From the NCBI GenBank assembly GCA_021234155.1, contig JAJEKV010000003.1, forward strand, positions 16,724,386 through 16,788,385: 64,000 nucleotides of DNA, read 5' to 3'. Under the pieces are notes generated by a model. The model saw only the letters and a list, made by a program, of their open reading frames with translations, was not told the origin of the DNA and did no database searches. Position numbers and translations under genes: made by a program. Within the stretch, counting starts at the first letter, position 1. Each line of letters opens with the position of its first letter. The DNA comes from Isoetes taiwanensis. Taxonomy: Eukaryota > Streptophyta > Lycopodiopsida > Isoetales > Isoetaceae. Shown piece after piece: positions 48,126 through 60,140 of this stretch.

Positions 48126-48668
48126 AGCAGACTCTGGCCATGGTTCCTATACATGAAAAAGGTATGTAGGTCTCATATGAAACCTTCCAATTTACTTGAT
48201 AATGGCTAAACTTGCCTATCATATATTATAGTAATTCTATAAGGTGAAAGTTCTTTCAATGATTAAATGCAAGGAAGCCTTGTGTGTGTAAAAACAGCTA
48301 GTCTATAATAGTAGATTTAATGGCTGGGTTTTTGGATAAAACAATTTTTTTAAAAAAAGGGGAAGGACTCGTCCCAAAAGGACTTTGGAAAATATACATC
48401 TGGTTCATATAGACTATATGTTTAGAGTCTTTAGACCTATGACAAGAGATATTCTACAGGTTTTCAGATGAGACAAAATAGTACTGTGTAATATGATTTT
48501 GATCAGACATATTGAAATATAAACATATTGAAATATAAACGTATGTTCACGTCAAGGGTTTATGTGATACTATGTTTAATGTGGCTCAGTATTAAATATA
48601 GGGTGATAATATTGCTAAGGGATTGACCAAGGCAGATGTCTGATCTAGATGTTCTAGTTCAGGCTGGG
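48126..48668 (+). repeat. Dispersed ~550-bp segment, copy 2
   Basis: This is a near-identical partner of 9,433-9,986, including the exon-like start and donor AAAAAG|GTATG. It ends at a T-run of about 17 bases (48,669 on), where similarity stops abruptly. Confidence 0.75.
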
Positions 48669-48863
48669 TTTTTTTTTTTTTTTTTTAATTATAGGATTGC
48701 TTACAATTTTAATATTGTTTAAATGAGAAGCTGAAGGTTGACAAATAGAAAAAAAGAGGAACAATAGGGGAGCCCATCTAATGGTTATGGTAAAGATATT
48801 GGACCGGTATAACATTAGAAATAATACATTATTTAGAAAGAAAAATACTAACTAAATTTACAG

Positions 48864-48986
48864 GAATTTTGTGACGAACACATTTAGGGCAAAATGTAAT
48901 GCTGGCTTATCGAACAGTGAAGAAACACAACAGAAGACATCATGATGATCCGGCAATCCCACAGATGGTTGCAACTGCTTGATAAG
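48864..48986 (+). other. Possible non-coding or 5' exon
   Basis: It is bounded by an acceptor (TTTACAG) and a donor (GATAAG|GTATGA). It has no long frame and may be a leader exon of copy C. It is supported by splice signals only. Confidence 0.25.
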
Positions 48987-49128
48987 GTATGAAGCGAAAC
49001 CCTGTAGGACTGTTGGTACTAAGGGTTGGTGCCATCGAGTCTATAAAAGATAGAATAGACTGCCGTTTTTTTCAATGTATCCATGAATCAGTAGGGTATG
49101 ATCCAAGTTTAGGCCTCTTAGCCGAAGC

Positions 49129-49474
49129 ATGGCTAGGAAGAAGGGGGGTTTGAATCGTGCCACACGCAAAAGGATTGCTGATGAGAAGCAAAATGCTGGT
49201 TCCAGCAAGAAGATATACCAGTATCATAGATCAGTGAGAGATCCGGCTCTAAAGGCATGCCAAAATGAGAAGAATGTCAAGAATGACATGGGCAGTGGTA
49301 AAAGCATTATGCGGGCTGCTGATGGGGCAGAAATGCCTGAATCATGCAAGGAGCAAGTAGCTCAAGATTGGAGAGGCCACCATTGAAGAAGCATGTGAGC
49401 TAATGTACAAGAATGATGAAGCTATCAGATCTGAAGGAAGCACTAAGGCCACTGGCAGCATACGAATTTCTAAG
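49129..49474 (+). pseudogene. Putative N-terminal exon of copy C
   Basis: An ATG-initiated frame reads MARKKGGLNRATRKRIADEK and continues basic and lysine-rich for 85 residues to a stop at 49,386. Another frame then reads KIGEATIEEACELMYKNDEA up to the donor CTAAG|GTTTGA at 49,474, so a single frame change probably lies near 49,360. The start is strongly basic and could be a nuclear or nucleic-acid-binding tail. No counterpart was found near copies A and B. Its link to copy C rests on position and orientation. Confidence 0.4.
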
Positions 49475-50802
49475 GTTTGATAGCTTATATAAAAAAAGAA
49501 GATAGCTATATGTAGAGATCCATAATGTTTTATATGATTACATTAAGTTTAGACCATGGTCTATTAATACTGATGGAAGGCTCTACACTTAAACACAGGA
49601 AGTAGCAGAAATTGTATTGTTATATATGTTTGCTTAACATGTGATGCTTAAGAAAATCATTACCAGGCTGTTGCATGTTGCAGTAAGAATATATTTAGGC
49701 TGCATTTAAGCTAAGGCATTCCTAGGAAAATAATATGGTGTACCTGATGTAAATTAGATAGCATCTTCTAACCCTCTGTAAATGCTGGACAGAAGTACAA
49801 GAGTAGGATATTTTACATATCCATCATGATAAAAGGGGACACAATGTCTGGGATTCCAAACAGTCTATTTAGGCAGCTACTAAATACAATTTCAGCTTGC
49901 TTTTGTTTGGATTATTCTGAAATATTTTATGTTTGCTTTGATGCGGGAATATTAGCAGGGTTAAATGTGATAACCTCAAGGAAACCCATGACACCTGCTA
50001 CCCAGTGCATGACAACCATGACTAATGCTTGTTTTTGCTCTTGTGGTGCAGGTAACAACTTTCCTTGCTCTCTGTTTGATATTTTCTTTTGAAATAAAGG
50101 ACGATCTACATGATTCCAAGTAATGGAGATGAATAATTTCAAGAACATTCAGTATTTCTAGCGTTAACTCTTGTAATTTTACATGGAGACTGGGTAAAAT
50201 TTCTGAAACCATTTATTACAATTCTGGTTATTAGGAAACAGTTGTAAATCCATTTGATAAGAGAAGGAAAAAAATTTCTGATCCTTGGGGCTTCATCTTA
50301 GTTTGTACAAGAAATAGGCCAGGCCATGAAATACGTGTATGGCTAGGATGATTTATCGGATTATGCCTAATATTGCAGTTTGATCATTATAATCTTTTGG
50401 GAATTATAAGAGTTTCAGGTTTTTTCAAGGAATACAAACTGAATGATTCTGGTAGATCTAGTATTTGATGTTCATATGGATTGTATGTCTTCTTTGACAT
50501 ATTTTTCTAAAGATGAAAACATGTAATTATTGTTTGATGTATCTGAATAAGACATGACTTCGAAATTTGAAGGAAACCAGATCTATGGCCTGAACATAAG
50601 TTAGCCTGCTTATGTTTAGGACTGTTAATGTAATTGTCTTTGTTTAGACAGTTAAAAATTGTTCTAGTTGTCTAGAACAGTTTAAAAGGTTTTTTTTCTA
50701 TCATCTCAGTTTGTTGGTTATACCAACTAACATAGGTTCTGGTTCTAATGTTCAGGCTTTGAGAATTTTCTTACTAGTGTTATCACCTTTATGATGATAT
50801 AG
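49475..50802. other. Intron-like stretch before copy C
   Basis: This is AT-rich with several weak splice-like sites and no recognisable gene. Short ORFs near 49,826-50,092 lack motifs. Confidence 0.45.
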
Positions 50803-51910
50803 GAACAAGGGGATGAGGAACCTGATATATACAATTGATGGATAAATGAGCTTGTCAAGCTTGACTATGACAAATGCATGATTTTCAGCCCAAATTTCGC
50901 AATTCAGACAATTCTGGGATGCATAAAGAGCAAGGACATACACTCCTTCATAACATTCAAAGAGATGAATCTCTGCAACAAAGCGTTGTCCCCTGTTTCT
51001 TACCTGGGCTTTAGTGGTTGGTTTAGACTCTTTCAAAGCATGAAAAAGGTAAATTTTGAATTTGCTAAATGTAAGAACATCATGCTACCATATATAGTGA
51101 TATGAACGGCATCATGTTCAAAAGAACGTGTATGGAAGATGAAGCAGCATTAATGTTTGTATCAGGCATCTCTGCTTTGGAAACAGCCAATGAGATTGCT
51201 GCAACCTTTGAAAAAGATGAAGAAAATATTTCCAATATCAGTACCACTGATGTAGAGGAGAATAATGATTGTTTATTTTCAGATTGGGATCTTACTGAAG
51301 AAGATTTAGCAGGGGTCAATTACAAAAAGGAAAAAATGCCAATAAATGTAGAAACATCCAAGAAAGAGCAGTTCTCGGAGGAGAATGTTCCAGAATTAAC
51401 TCTATCCAACTCAACCTGCTTTCCAGTCATTATCGAGCAGACCGTTGAAGGGTATGCAGCAGTACACGACCATGCAATATGGTTAAGTCAGAATTTTGGG
51501 GCTTTAGCCCCCATAGATTTGGACACATGGATTGCACTTGCAGGGATATCCAATGAAGACATCAAGCAAGCAAAGGTTGCGGCTAATAAATTGGATAAAA
51601 CCTTTTCCACAATGGAGTCTGACCTAAATTTCAAAATGGATTTCTTTGGGCTCAATTGTATCAAAGATGCGCCTGTCGTGATCAGTCAAAAAGGCCATAT
51701 GGCCTTCACCAACATAGTAAGAGATGACTATTATCTCAAACGAGTTTGGAGGGCACATTGTCCGTATTTCAGATGCAAGTGTGAGAAAGAGAAGTTCAGC
51801 TTCAAAAAGAGTAATGATGACAAATGTAAATGCACCATTGTTTGGTTTGATGAAGGGATATGGTTCTTATTGAATCATATGGAAATATTATACCCAGGCT
51901 CTACTCCTAT
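50803..51910 (+). pseudogene. RT gene copy C, Cys-cluster exon (first part)
   Basis: This is a divergent relative of copies A and B. After the acceptor GATATAG it reads EQGDEEPDIYN and PVSYLGFSGWFRLF. A long frame follows with LSQNFGALAPIDLDTWIALA, ISQKGHMAFTNIVRDDYYLK, and a fuller Cys cluster CPYFRCKCEKEKF...DKCKC ending in TIVWFDEGIWFLL. A stop near 50,845 and a small frame change near 51,050 interrupt it. T2 cuts the exon after GST-P at 51,910, and the frame resumes at 61,758. The conserved Cys pattern C-x4-C-x-C...C-x-C is clearer here than in A or B and may bind a metal. No known family was recognised. Confidence 0.75.
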
Positions 51911-53521
51911 TGTGACGCTCCCTGAATATATACGGCGCTCCGGACGTATACATACAGGGACTTCCCCCTCCCATGGCAATCAGCTCACCATGAGCAGGGC
52001 CCTCCGTCTAACTCGGGCCATCTATGGAAAGATGCTCGAGTGAAGGACACAGAGGGGTCATTCGGCCCACGCCTTCAATGGGACTCCTAAGTTGCGGAAG
52101 CGTGAATACATGTTAGCACACAACATAAATCATATATAAATAAATAACCACCACGAAGGGTGGCGCATCCATCCAAGTACCAACGGCAAAGAATATGCAT
52201 CTAAACCTAAGAAAACACCCCAAACCCCAGGTTCTACCCCGGTTCAGACTCCTGTGAGGATGGACTGATGGCTCGTTCTCAAGAGATCAGCAGACAGAGG
52301 TATAACCTGGCGTTGGCTGGCATAGAACATCGGCTAGGGTTGTCCACTCCATCCGCCCCTCCTGTGCACACTTTGCAGATGAGTCCAATCATGCTATGGC
52401 GTCACTATAGCCTTCCGGACATGCAGACTCAAGGTATCACCCTTCGAGCCTACTACAGGGTTCATGAAGCCCCGTCCGATGAGGCAGGTCAGGGAAGCGT
52501 CCCCTTCCAGGATCACAGTGGTTCCATGGGTGAGCTAGAGAATAGTGCCGCATCAGCGACCCCCGCATCCGTACCCGCGACTTACTCACCCTAAATCTAC
52601 TCAAAGTGCAAGATGCTCCATACGGATCACACCTCTACACCCAGGGAGTGTCAGACCCATACCCGGCCCTCTACGTGACCGGCTATCAGGCCTAGCCCAC
52701 TGTAGGAGTCTCAGGAGCCTTTTATGTTCGTGCAAGACCCCACCCCCACTTCACCACTGTGTCCCTTGTTTGGTGCTAAGTCACCCCATAGCATCCACGA
52801 CTCGGTGGTCTCTTGTACACAGGCCGCAATTAACGGGTACTATGGAAGATACTAGGAGCATACTAATAACATGGGCCACAGAGGTCTCTACCCCCCTTAA
52901 TCCCTGCTTTCTGGAAGACTAACAGCGATACTACCAAAGATACATCCATCCATCCATCCATCACAGAGCATAATCAATAGTTGAGAACAGTTCTAACTAT
53001 CAAACAAGGGTTAATAATCATCAGAGATAAGCAAAGAAGCCTGACAGAGGCGCTAACCTACTAGAATCACAACTAAGCTAACTATGTACTAACCGGAACC
53101 ATAGCTAGCTCCACCATCCCTCCGGGTCGCCATCCTTCTGGCTGGAACAGGGTCGAACAGCTTCTCAGGGTTGGGCAGCACCTCCTCCTCCATCTCCAAT
53201 TGCCCCAAATCGAATTGGGGCAAATGGGGGTACAAAATTCCAATTTGGGTCCCAAGTTAGTAACTCTCCCTTGCCCAATCGATTTGGGCCAGGTGGCAGC
53301 TCCGGGTTGGCTAATATTAACTAATTTGGTATTTTAGCCCTTTTTAATATTAGGTTAAGCTCTAAATTCGAATTAGGGTTTAAGGTTAGGTTTCCACTTT
53401 AATGATTAATTATTAACATAGCTAACCTTAGCTTATGAATAATTAATGTGCCATTAATTATTCATAGTGACGTGTCACGTATTTATACTTAAAAAGGCAT
53501 ATAAATATGTGGAACGTCACA
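51911..53521 (-). repeat. T2 3' LTR
   Basis: Its ends read TGTGACGCTCC...GGAACGTCACA on the plus strand. It contains (CATC)n near 52,946 and the family block near 52,335-52,380 (minus orientation). Confidence 0.92.
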
Positions 53522-53558
53522 TTCTCCCCACCTTAAAAGTGATGCTGTCCTCAGCATC
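53522..53558 (-). other. T2 polypurine tract and hairpin
   Basis: On the minus strand AAGGTGGGGAGAA abuts the LTR. It is preceded by the 7-bp hairpin GATGCTG/CAGCATC, exactly as in T1. Confidence 0.7.
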
Positions 53559-56500
53559 AAGACTACTCTTGTTGCAGGGCAACACATCGTACATTGGAAG
53601 GAAGTCTCCCCTCCTTAAAGAGATAGCGTGAGATTATAAGTCACACAGACGTTGTCATGTTCAAAGTCAACAGGCAAGGTTTGTGAAAGTCTAACTGTTT
53701 CATTCGTGGTGAGGAGTTCAGAGTTTATCTAATTTAGAAATCATTCTTTTTATACATATAGGTAACTGATTATATATTAAAGACAGGTATAGATATAAAG
53801 AACTTCTATTTGTTGTTATATTATAATACAGAGTTATTAACGTCGCACTCTTCTGTGTATATATCTATTATATTCTCCCTTTACTTTGCAAGTGATTTTA
53901 TTACAGCCAGGCTTAATGTAATTTACGTCTAAATTTTGTTTTCCTATTTTGTTACAATTTTAACAACTCATATATTGCTATCGTGAGTGTTTAGATGCCC
54001 CTGACATTTATAGTTACCCTTTAATAGAATTATATATTGTACTGTATTTGCCATTTTGACCTATATACTTTAATATTAATTACAGACAGACGTTCTTCAT
54101 TTATTATTCATAACGTTGTTATAACATTATCTAAGTCTCGTTATTCCCTTAGGAGTTTGTGTAAGACATACATAACTATATCCTTCTATTATATCTGACT
54201 ATTTGTTTAAATAGCTTTCCCCTTTTGAGTATCTTTAATGTTGCCACACTCAGACTCGCGATCTATAGTTTACACTTAGTCAGAATCGATAGCCGACCAC
54301 GATATCACGAGGGTAAAGACCCTTAGAAAGTGAGACTACATTGTTGGTTTAAATGTTGGTTTAATTTCAAATAAAGTTCTAAGGTGTAAAACTCCAATTG
54401 CTATATTGTTGGCTTTAAGTAACCATGGGTAAACCCTTTGTGGAGTTAAATCTAAAATCATGGATCTAAGGCTTGTATCTGATAATGCTGCAAAATATTA
54501 GATGGTTCCTTAGGTTAATTGACCAACGGAATTTCGAGGCGAACTAATACTAAAACGAGTTTTACCTCACATGAGCACACCTATTAATTCATTAGCTATA
54601 TCTATACATTTATTAGAGATACGGAAGCATCAAAAGCATGTCCGGTGCTTCTTGAGGCTATCCTTATTTTGGATGGTTACTCGAGAAATTGGTCTTTGGT
54701 ATCTGATTGAAACACTGGACCTAATAATTACGAGGATTGATTTATCATGCAGCATATATCGCCATTCAACGTAGAAGGAGACTGGATATGGCACCATAGA
54801 TTTGAGAGGTAATGTACTAAGGTGGAAACTGGATTATAAGTACCCAGCTTTTGAAAGAGAGATCACTTTAGAAGTGTAGGTTTCGACAATGGTGGTGAAG
54901 GTATAGAATGTCGACCCGACATTGTATAGCTATTGCTACTTGAAGCGAGGTATGATTCGCGGAACGGTAGAGAATAATGTTGTATGAGGATGTTAATCCA
55001 TAAAGTATGGATTATAAAACTACACATACATTGTGTTTCGAAAGGAGATTGATGTTCGTAGCCACGTGAATACGCTTAATGACGTTGGTCAAATGCATGA
55101 CCATTATGCATGGTATAAATTAAGGGAAATGGACACATCTTATGTCTGTTGGGAGCATCAAGATGCGAAATAAAAGACTGGACAATCGTGTGGAACGTAG
55201 GTTCCATACAAGGTCAAGAGAGTCGAGGTCGAACTAAACGAAGGTAGGAATAAGCATTCTGTAAGACTGCTGGAATGGAAGATGCAATTGGTAGCAGAAG
55301 GTGCAACCGTCTGAAAGTTACAAAGTATGTTGGAGCTTTGCCGAAGCTAAACTATGAAGGAAAGTTGACCTTCAACTAATGATACACTAGGGAGGCAAGT
55401 AATGGACCCACAAGGCCAGTGTTTGACAAGAGGTACTTGAAAGTTGTAAACAACGTTTCAAATATAGAGAGTTTGGAGGGACACTTTGAATAGACCAAAG
55501 TCTGGAGTATGAACAAGGTAGGTGCCCTATGAACATCTCACCAAGGAGAATGTGCTGTAGACTCGGTAGCGTGTGTGTATCCCGAGGAGTAGCTCCGCGT
55601 TGGTATCCGCGTACTAGGACCATTTAATGGTAAAACATAAGGCTAAAAAAAGATAGGATGTGTAATAGAACTTTTAGTTCACATATATGAATACGGAAGT
55701 AATGAAGATAAGAATTCCTATAGTAGACATTAAGTATGTCCACTAGGGACTTAGGGTGGCATGTGCCCCTGTGGAATTTATGACTAGAGCTTGAGGACCA
55801 AGGCAAACTAAGGCTAGAGAGTCTAGAAGGTGTGGTGTGAAAACCACAGCATATATAGTACAAGCTAAACGAGTTGAGGAAATACAATTGCGGGAAGTAT
55901 GAACATAGCTAGGTGGCTATGTCAACGAATTACATATGAGTCTAGACTTAGGGTTGGTGCACACATGTTACTATATCGCATAATAACAACGTAGTGGTTT
56001 CGGATGTTTGAATGTCGATTGTGAGATGCAGATGTATGTTATATTGGAAGATGGTAGAATATTCGTACAAGGCTCGTGAAATATTACTTGACAATGTTTA
56101 AAGAAGGAGGATAATAATATGCTTAAGGTATGATCCACCAGAGATAAGCATTCAAGCTATCCCAATGGTTGGAGTTGACTGTCTTAGATACGTCGTACTA
56201 AGGGATATGGAAAGAGTTTAAAGCAGTGAAAATAGCTAGAGTAAGTCTAGCATATACGATGATGTTACATTCAAAAACATCCCGAGGATGGTTGGAACAG
56301 TGTTGGAATAACCGATAATAAGAGCTTAACTACTGAAAGGTTCGAGATACCAATGAATGACCTCAGTGTTATAAGCTGAGGGCATCTATTCAGTTTTGGG
56401 ACTAAAAAGATGTTTAAAATATGGCGTCTCCCTAATGGAAGAAAAGAAGGAGTACGATGACTTTGGCGATTATACCTTTAGGGATAACCGAGTCGAGGCC

Positions 56501-59490
56501 AATACATAGGAATTCCAAGTCCCGATAAAAATCAAGACGAGGTGCATAGATTAAGGGAGTGAGATTATATATAGACCAATAGTCCATATATCCTAAGAGT
56601 TACCCTACTCGTGGGGACCAATTGTAGGTACTGAAGTAGAAGGTGGAGGATCCGTTGCCTTGGGGCATAGACCCCTTAGAACTTATGACTTTGGAACTCT
56701 TAATACGGTAAGAACTAGGAGAACCATATGGCGGTTACTAACAAAGATTGAAACATTGGGTTTTCCTATTAAGAGACGAAGAGGTTGTAGTGCCTCTACT
56801 TCATTATAAGGGAGCCAAGGATGACAACATTTGAAACTGATCAAAAACTGAAGTCCACATGATAACTTAAGAAAAATAGATTAATTGTGACTAAGCATAG
56901 TTGATATTGAGGACACAAAGGATCCTTAGCGAAAGAAGCCTTTAGGAAAGCTCCTCATGTGGGGTAGTAGCTTTCGGAATTATGGCATAATCCTGTGGGG
57001 GAAATATAGTTTATGTACGGGGTTAAAGTACCATGAGGCACTAAGAGAATGGTTGAAATAGCTAGAGACCCTGTCAAAATATAGGCAACATATACAAGTC
57101 CAACATAAAGTTGGCCCCTGTCCATTTGGGAAGTAGGTGGCGAAGCCACATCATAAAGGTACATAGGCAATGGGTTTGTTTGAGAGAACTACCACGGTTA
57201 TAGTTTAGCTAAGTTAGAGCAGAGCTCTAGCATTGTGGGATGTGGAGATATGTTTATCATGTACATACCATGTACACATACGATAAACATCTTAGGGAGG
57301 TCATCTAGGTGGCGACATAAGGAGAGAAAGACGAGCGTATCCTAAAGTTACTGATGAAGAGTCTGGAGATACGTTCAAAATGTGCAAAGGACCGTCAATC
57401 CATTGCATGCTAGGGTATGATGTGGTAGTTGGCACTTGGAATAAATGTCAACGGCCACTAGAATCAAGCTTAAGATAAGGGGGTTGAATAGTACAATAGT
57501 ACAATTCCAGGATAGGTATCAGATAGCAGTTACCTGCTAAATGTTCGAATGTGTCTTGCATAGACACCTAAGACTCGCTTTTCCCGATGGATCAGGCAGA
57601 GCTAACGCCATGGGTTACCTGGGGGTTCAAGTTAACATATACAGGACTCGAACATTGATACAAGTCCGGGTTATATTAAATGTAGGTAATGGTAGAAAGG
57701 CTGACAGAATACAAGGCAGACACCTTGATGACTGCAGGTAACTTACGATTCCTACAAAGGCTCAGTCGCTCTTAGGCCATGACTATGGCTTAAATGAGGA
57801 TGCCAAGTCATTTGGAATGCCACAACAATGTGATAGCATCATGACAGAGAAATGTAATGACTAACATTTCCAGGATGTAGGACAATATTGAATCATAACC
57901 CCCAATGATAGGTGGGTTGAAAACATAAGGGCCATATAATAGTGGTTTAGAGGCCACAAGACGGTTAACAAAGACGTGAAGGAGTAAATGGATTGGTGAC
58001 TCTACTGAATAAAGGTCGCAACAAAAGGGTGATTTGTATACGTTGTGGCAGACGTAAGTGCCAAGATATTGAAATTCGGTCATAGACGTAGAAAACATAT
58101 TGAAGAAGAGAAGGAATGAAGGACCCTTATTAACGATATTTAGCAATCTGGATAGAAAGGTTATTTCCTAATGAAGGGTAGTCTTTGCTAACATGCAAAG
58201 ATATACGTGCGGCTTGAAAGGCAGCAAGAGCTGAAAAACTCTTTAAAGATTTGGTGTATGGCTTAGGGAAGAAGACTTCCATGTCCTAGGAGAACATGGT
58301 GGATTCAATTCACCAAGAACCTTTTTAATGGATAGATAGGTGGATAGGATTTTTTTACGTCATGCCACATTGGCAGCGTCCATGAGGACATATGACGGAC
58401 CCCCAGAGACTTGAACACAAGATCTCTTAATAGAGGAGGCCTATCTTGAGAGGTATGGGGATGGCATTATCCTTTGGAATATTCACATAATCCCTTGGAA
58501 TATGTAAATACATTGCCCCAACCATATCTAGATACCCTAGAAGGAGGCGAGTAGTCAACAATGGTTGGAGGCCATTGGAATGTACGGGAGAACAACTCCA
58601 AAAGAGGGTAGACCATTGTCACTTTGCCAGGTGCGTGGCGCAGATAATTAATCACAGCCATATAGGCGGTGAAGTTTGACACTAAATAATACTAGAGTTT
58701 GTAGCCGGGACTAATTAGAATAAAGTGCTGACATTGTTGTGGGGGTGCTAACACAAGCACTCACTACGTGTTACAGAGTATGTATCACGATGTGGGGAAA
58801 TGGTGCATAAAAAGAACACGACCAGTGAGAAGAAGAAGAAGAAGAAGAGATTTTAACGTCACGCCATGGACCCAAAGAAATCAAAACCCATGGTCTAGAG
58901 GGGTGCTGCATGGCAGTCCCTAGTTGGTTGGACGAAAAGAGATCCTTTCTCTGGGAAATGAGACGAGTCAAGGCTTAGACACTAGAGAGAAACAACGTTA
59001 ATTATAATTATGTCTATAAAATATTACTTATATAACGTCGAATAAGGTCTAATATAAAGCATATGAATGAAGTATAGATTGAATTATGGCAAGGCCCGAA
59101 GAGATTTTGTTATCAAGGCATTTACCACAGGAAAAAATATTTAAAGCTATAGGTCGAAGAATGACGATAACTGGACATTATTATGGTCGCGTAAAGAATA
59201 TCCAGGGTAAATAGTGGATTAAAATTCAACTTAGAAGTTTCTATCTTACTCCGAGGAATTCCCTTCCATCGCTCAATGTGAACGTATGTCGATATGGTTG
59301 CGGGAGACATTCCACATTAATGACAAGAACCCTTAGGGTATTCCTACCCCACCATGGTTGCACAAGTCCGACGGAGTTGTTACCACCACCGCGTTGGTTT
59401 AGGGAAGAGTGATGGTAGACAGGAGTGTCTCTAGAGAAACAGAAGTACTATTGGTTAAGTACAACAAGAGACTATTACATGAACTAAAAA

Positions 59491-59562
59491 GAGGCTTACC
59501 CTGTTGGTAAAGGGTTTGGCTGGGCTGTGTGAGGTCAAGGGTTCAATCCCACCATGTGCCTC
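59491..59562 (+). other. 72-nt tRNA-like block
   Basis: The 5' GAGGC pairs with the 3' GCCTC. The D-arm is perfect (CCCT, loop, AGGG, with GTTGGTAA in the loop). A B-box GGTTCAATCCC sits at the T-arm position. Overall length is 72 nt. The anticodon arm does not fold well and the outer acceptor pairs are imperfect. The best reading is a tRNA-derived SINE head or a decayed tRNA, opposite in strand to T2. Confidence 0.45.
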
Positions 59563-59573
59563 TTTCTTTTAAA

Positions 59574-59716
59574 AGGAGTTGTGGTCTAGCAATAGAATAT
59601 TAGATATGTATAAGAAATACATAAAACAATATATCCATCAAAAGGAAAGATGGCATGCCGGTAAGGGACCTAAAGTTGGAATTAGGAGATCATGGGTTCA
59701 AAACGTGGACAGTCAA
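59574..59716 (+). other. Second possible Pol III-type block
   Basis: GTGGTCTAGCAATAGAA resembles an A box and ATGGGTTCAAAACG about 110 bases later resembles a B box. Together with the preceding block it may be one composite SINE. The evidence is weak. Confidence 0.25.
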
Positions 59717-60126
59717 CGGTCAAAACCGGCGGACTTGGAGATTTTTGAGTTTAGAATCGAAAAAAGAAAACCCTTTTTACCCAAGTGCGCCAATTTTGGA
59801 TTTTCTCTCTGGTTTTAACCATTTTGGGTCGGCCAACGAGTGTTCTAAGCTATTTCAAGGGTCCCCGACGCAATGGAACAAAAATTTTTCGAATCCGAGC
59901 TTCCTAGAGAAAGTTATGGCCTATCTAAACCTGGGTCCTCCCGTCACACCTTTTTCCCTCCAAAATCGCCCTAACTTCCTAAATCTCAACAATTTCTTAC
60001 ATCAACCCAGCACGAGACTAAATCACCGAAAGGTTAGGCAGTCCAACTAGCTTAACTCCCACTAAACCACCGAACTAACGGGTTAGAGATTTGGTCAGTG
60101 CTATGATTCCGGTCAACCAGAATCAT

Positions 60127-60139
60127 GGCTCTGATACCA
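60127..60139 (-). other. T2 primer-binding site (tRNA-Met)
   Basis: On the minus strand it reads TGGTATCAGAGCC, a perfect match to the usual plant initiator-Met primer site, one base from the LTR. It fixes the element's orientation. Confidence 0.9.
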
Positions 60140-60140
60140 C

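Larger units (their letters stand above)
53559..60126 (-). other. T2 interior without recognisable genes
   Basis: There are no ORFs above about 130 residues and no protease, RT or integrase motif that I can name. It includes a (GAA)n run near 58,830-58,850 and tRNA-like blocks near 59,491-59,720. Confidence 0.55.
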
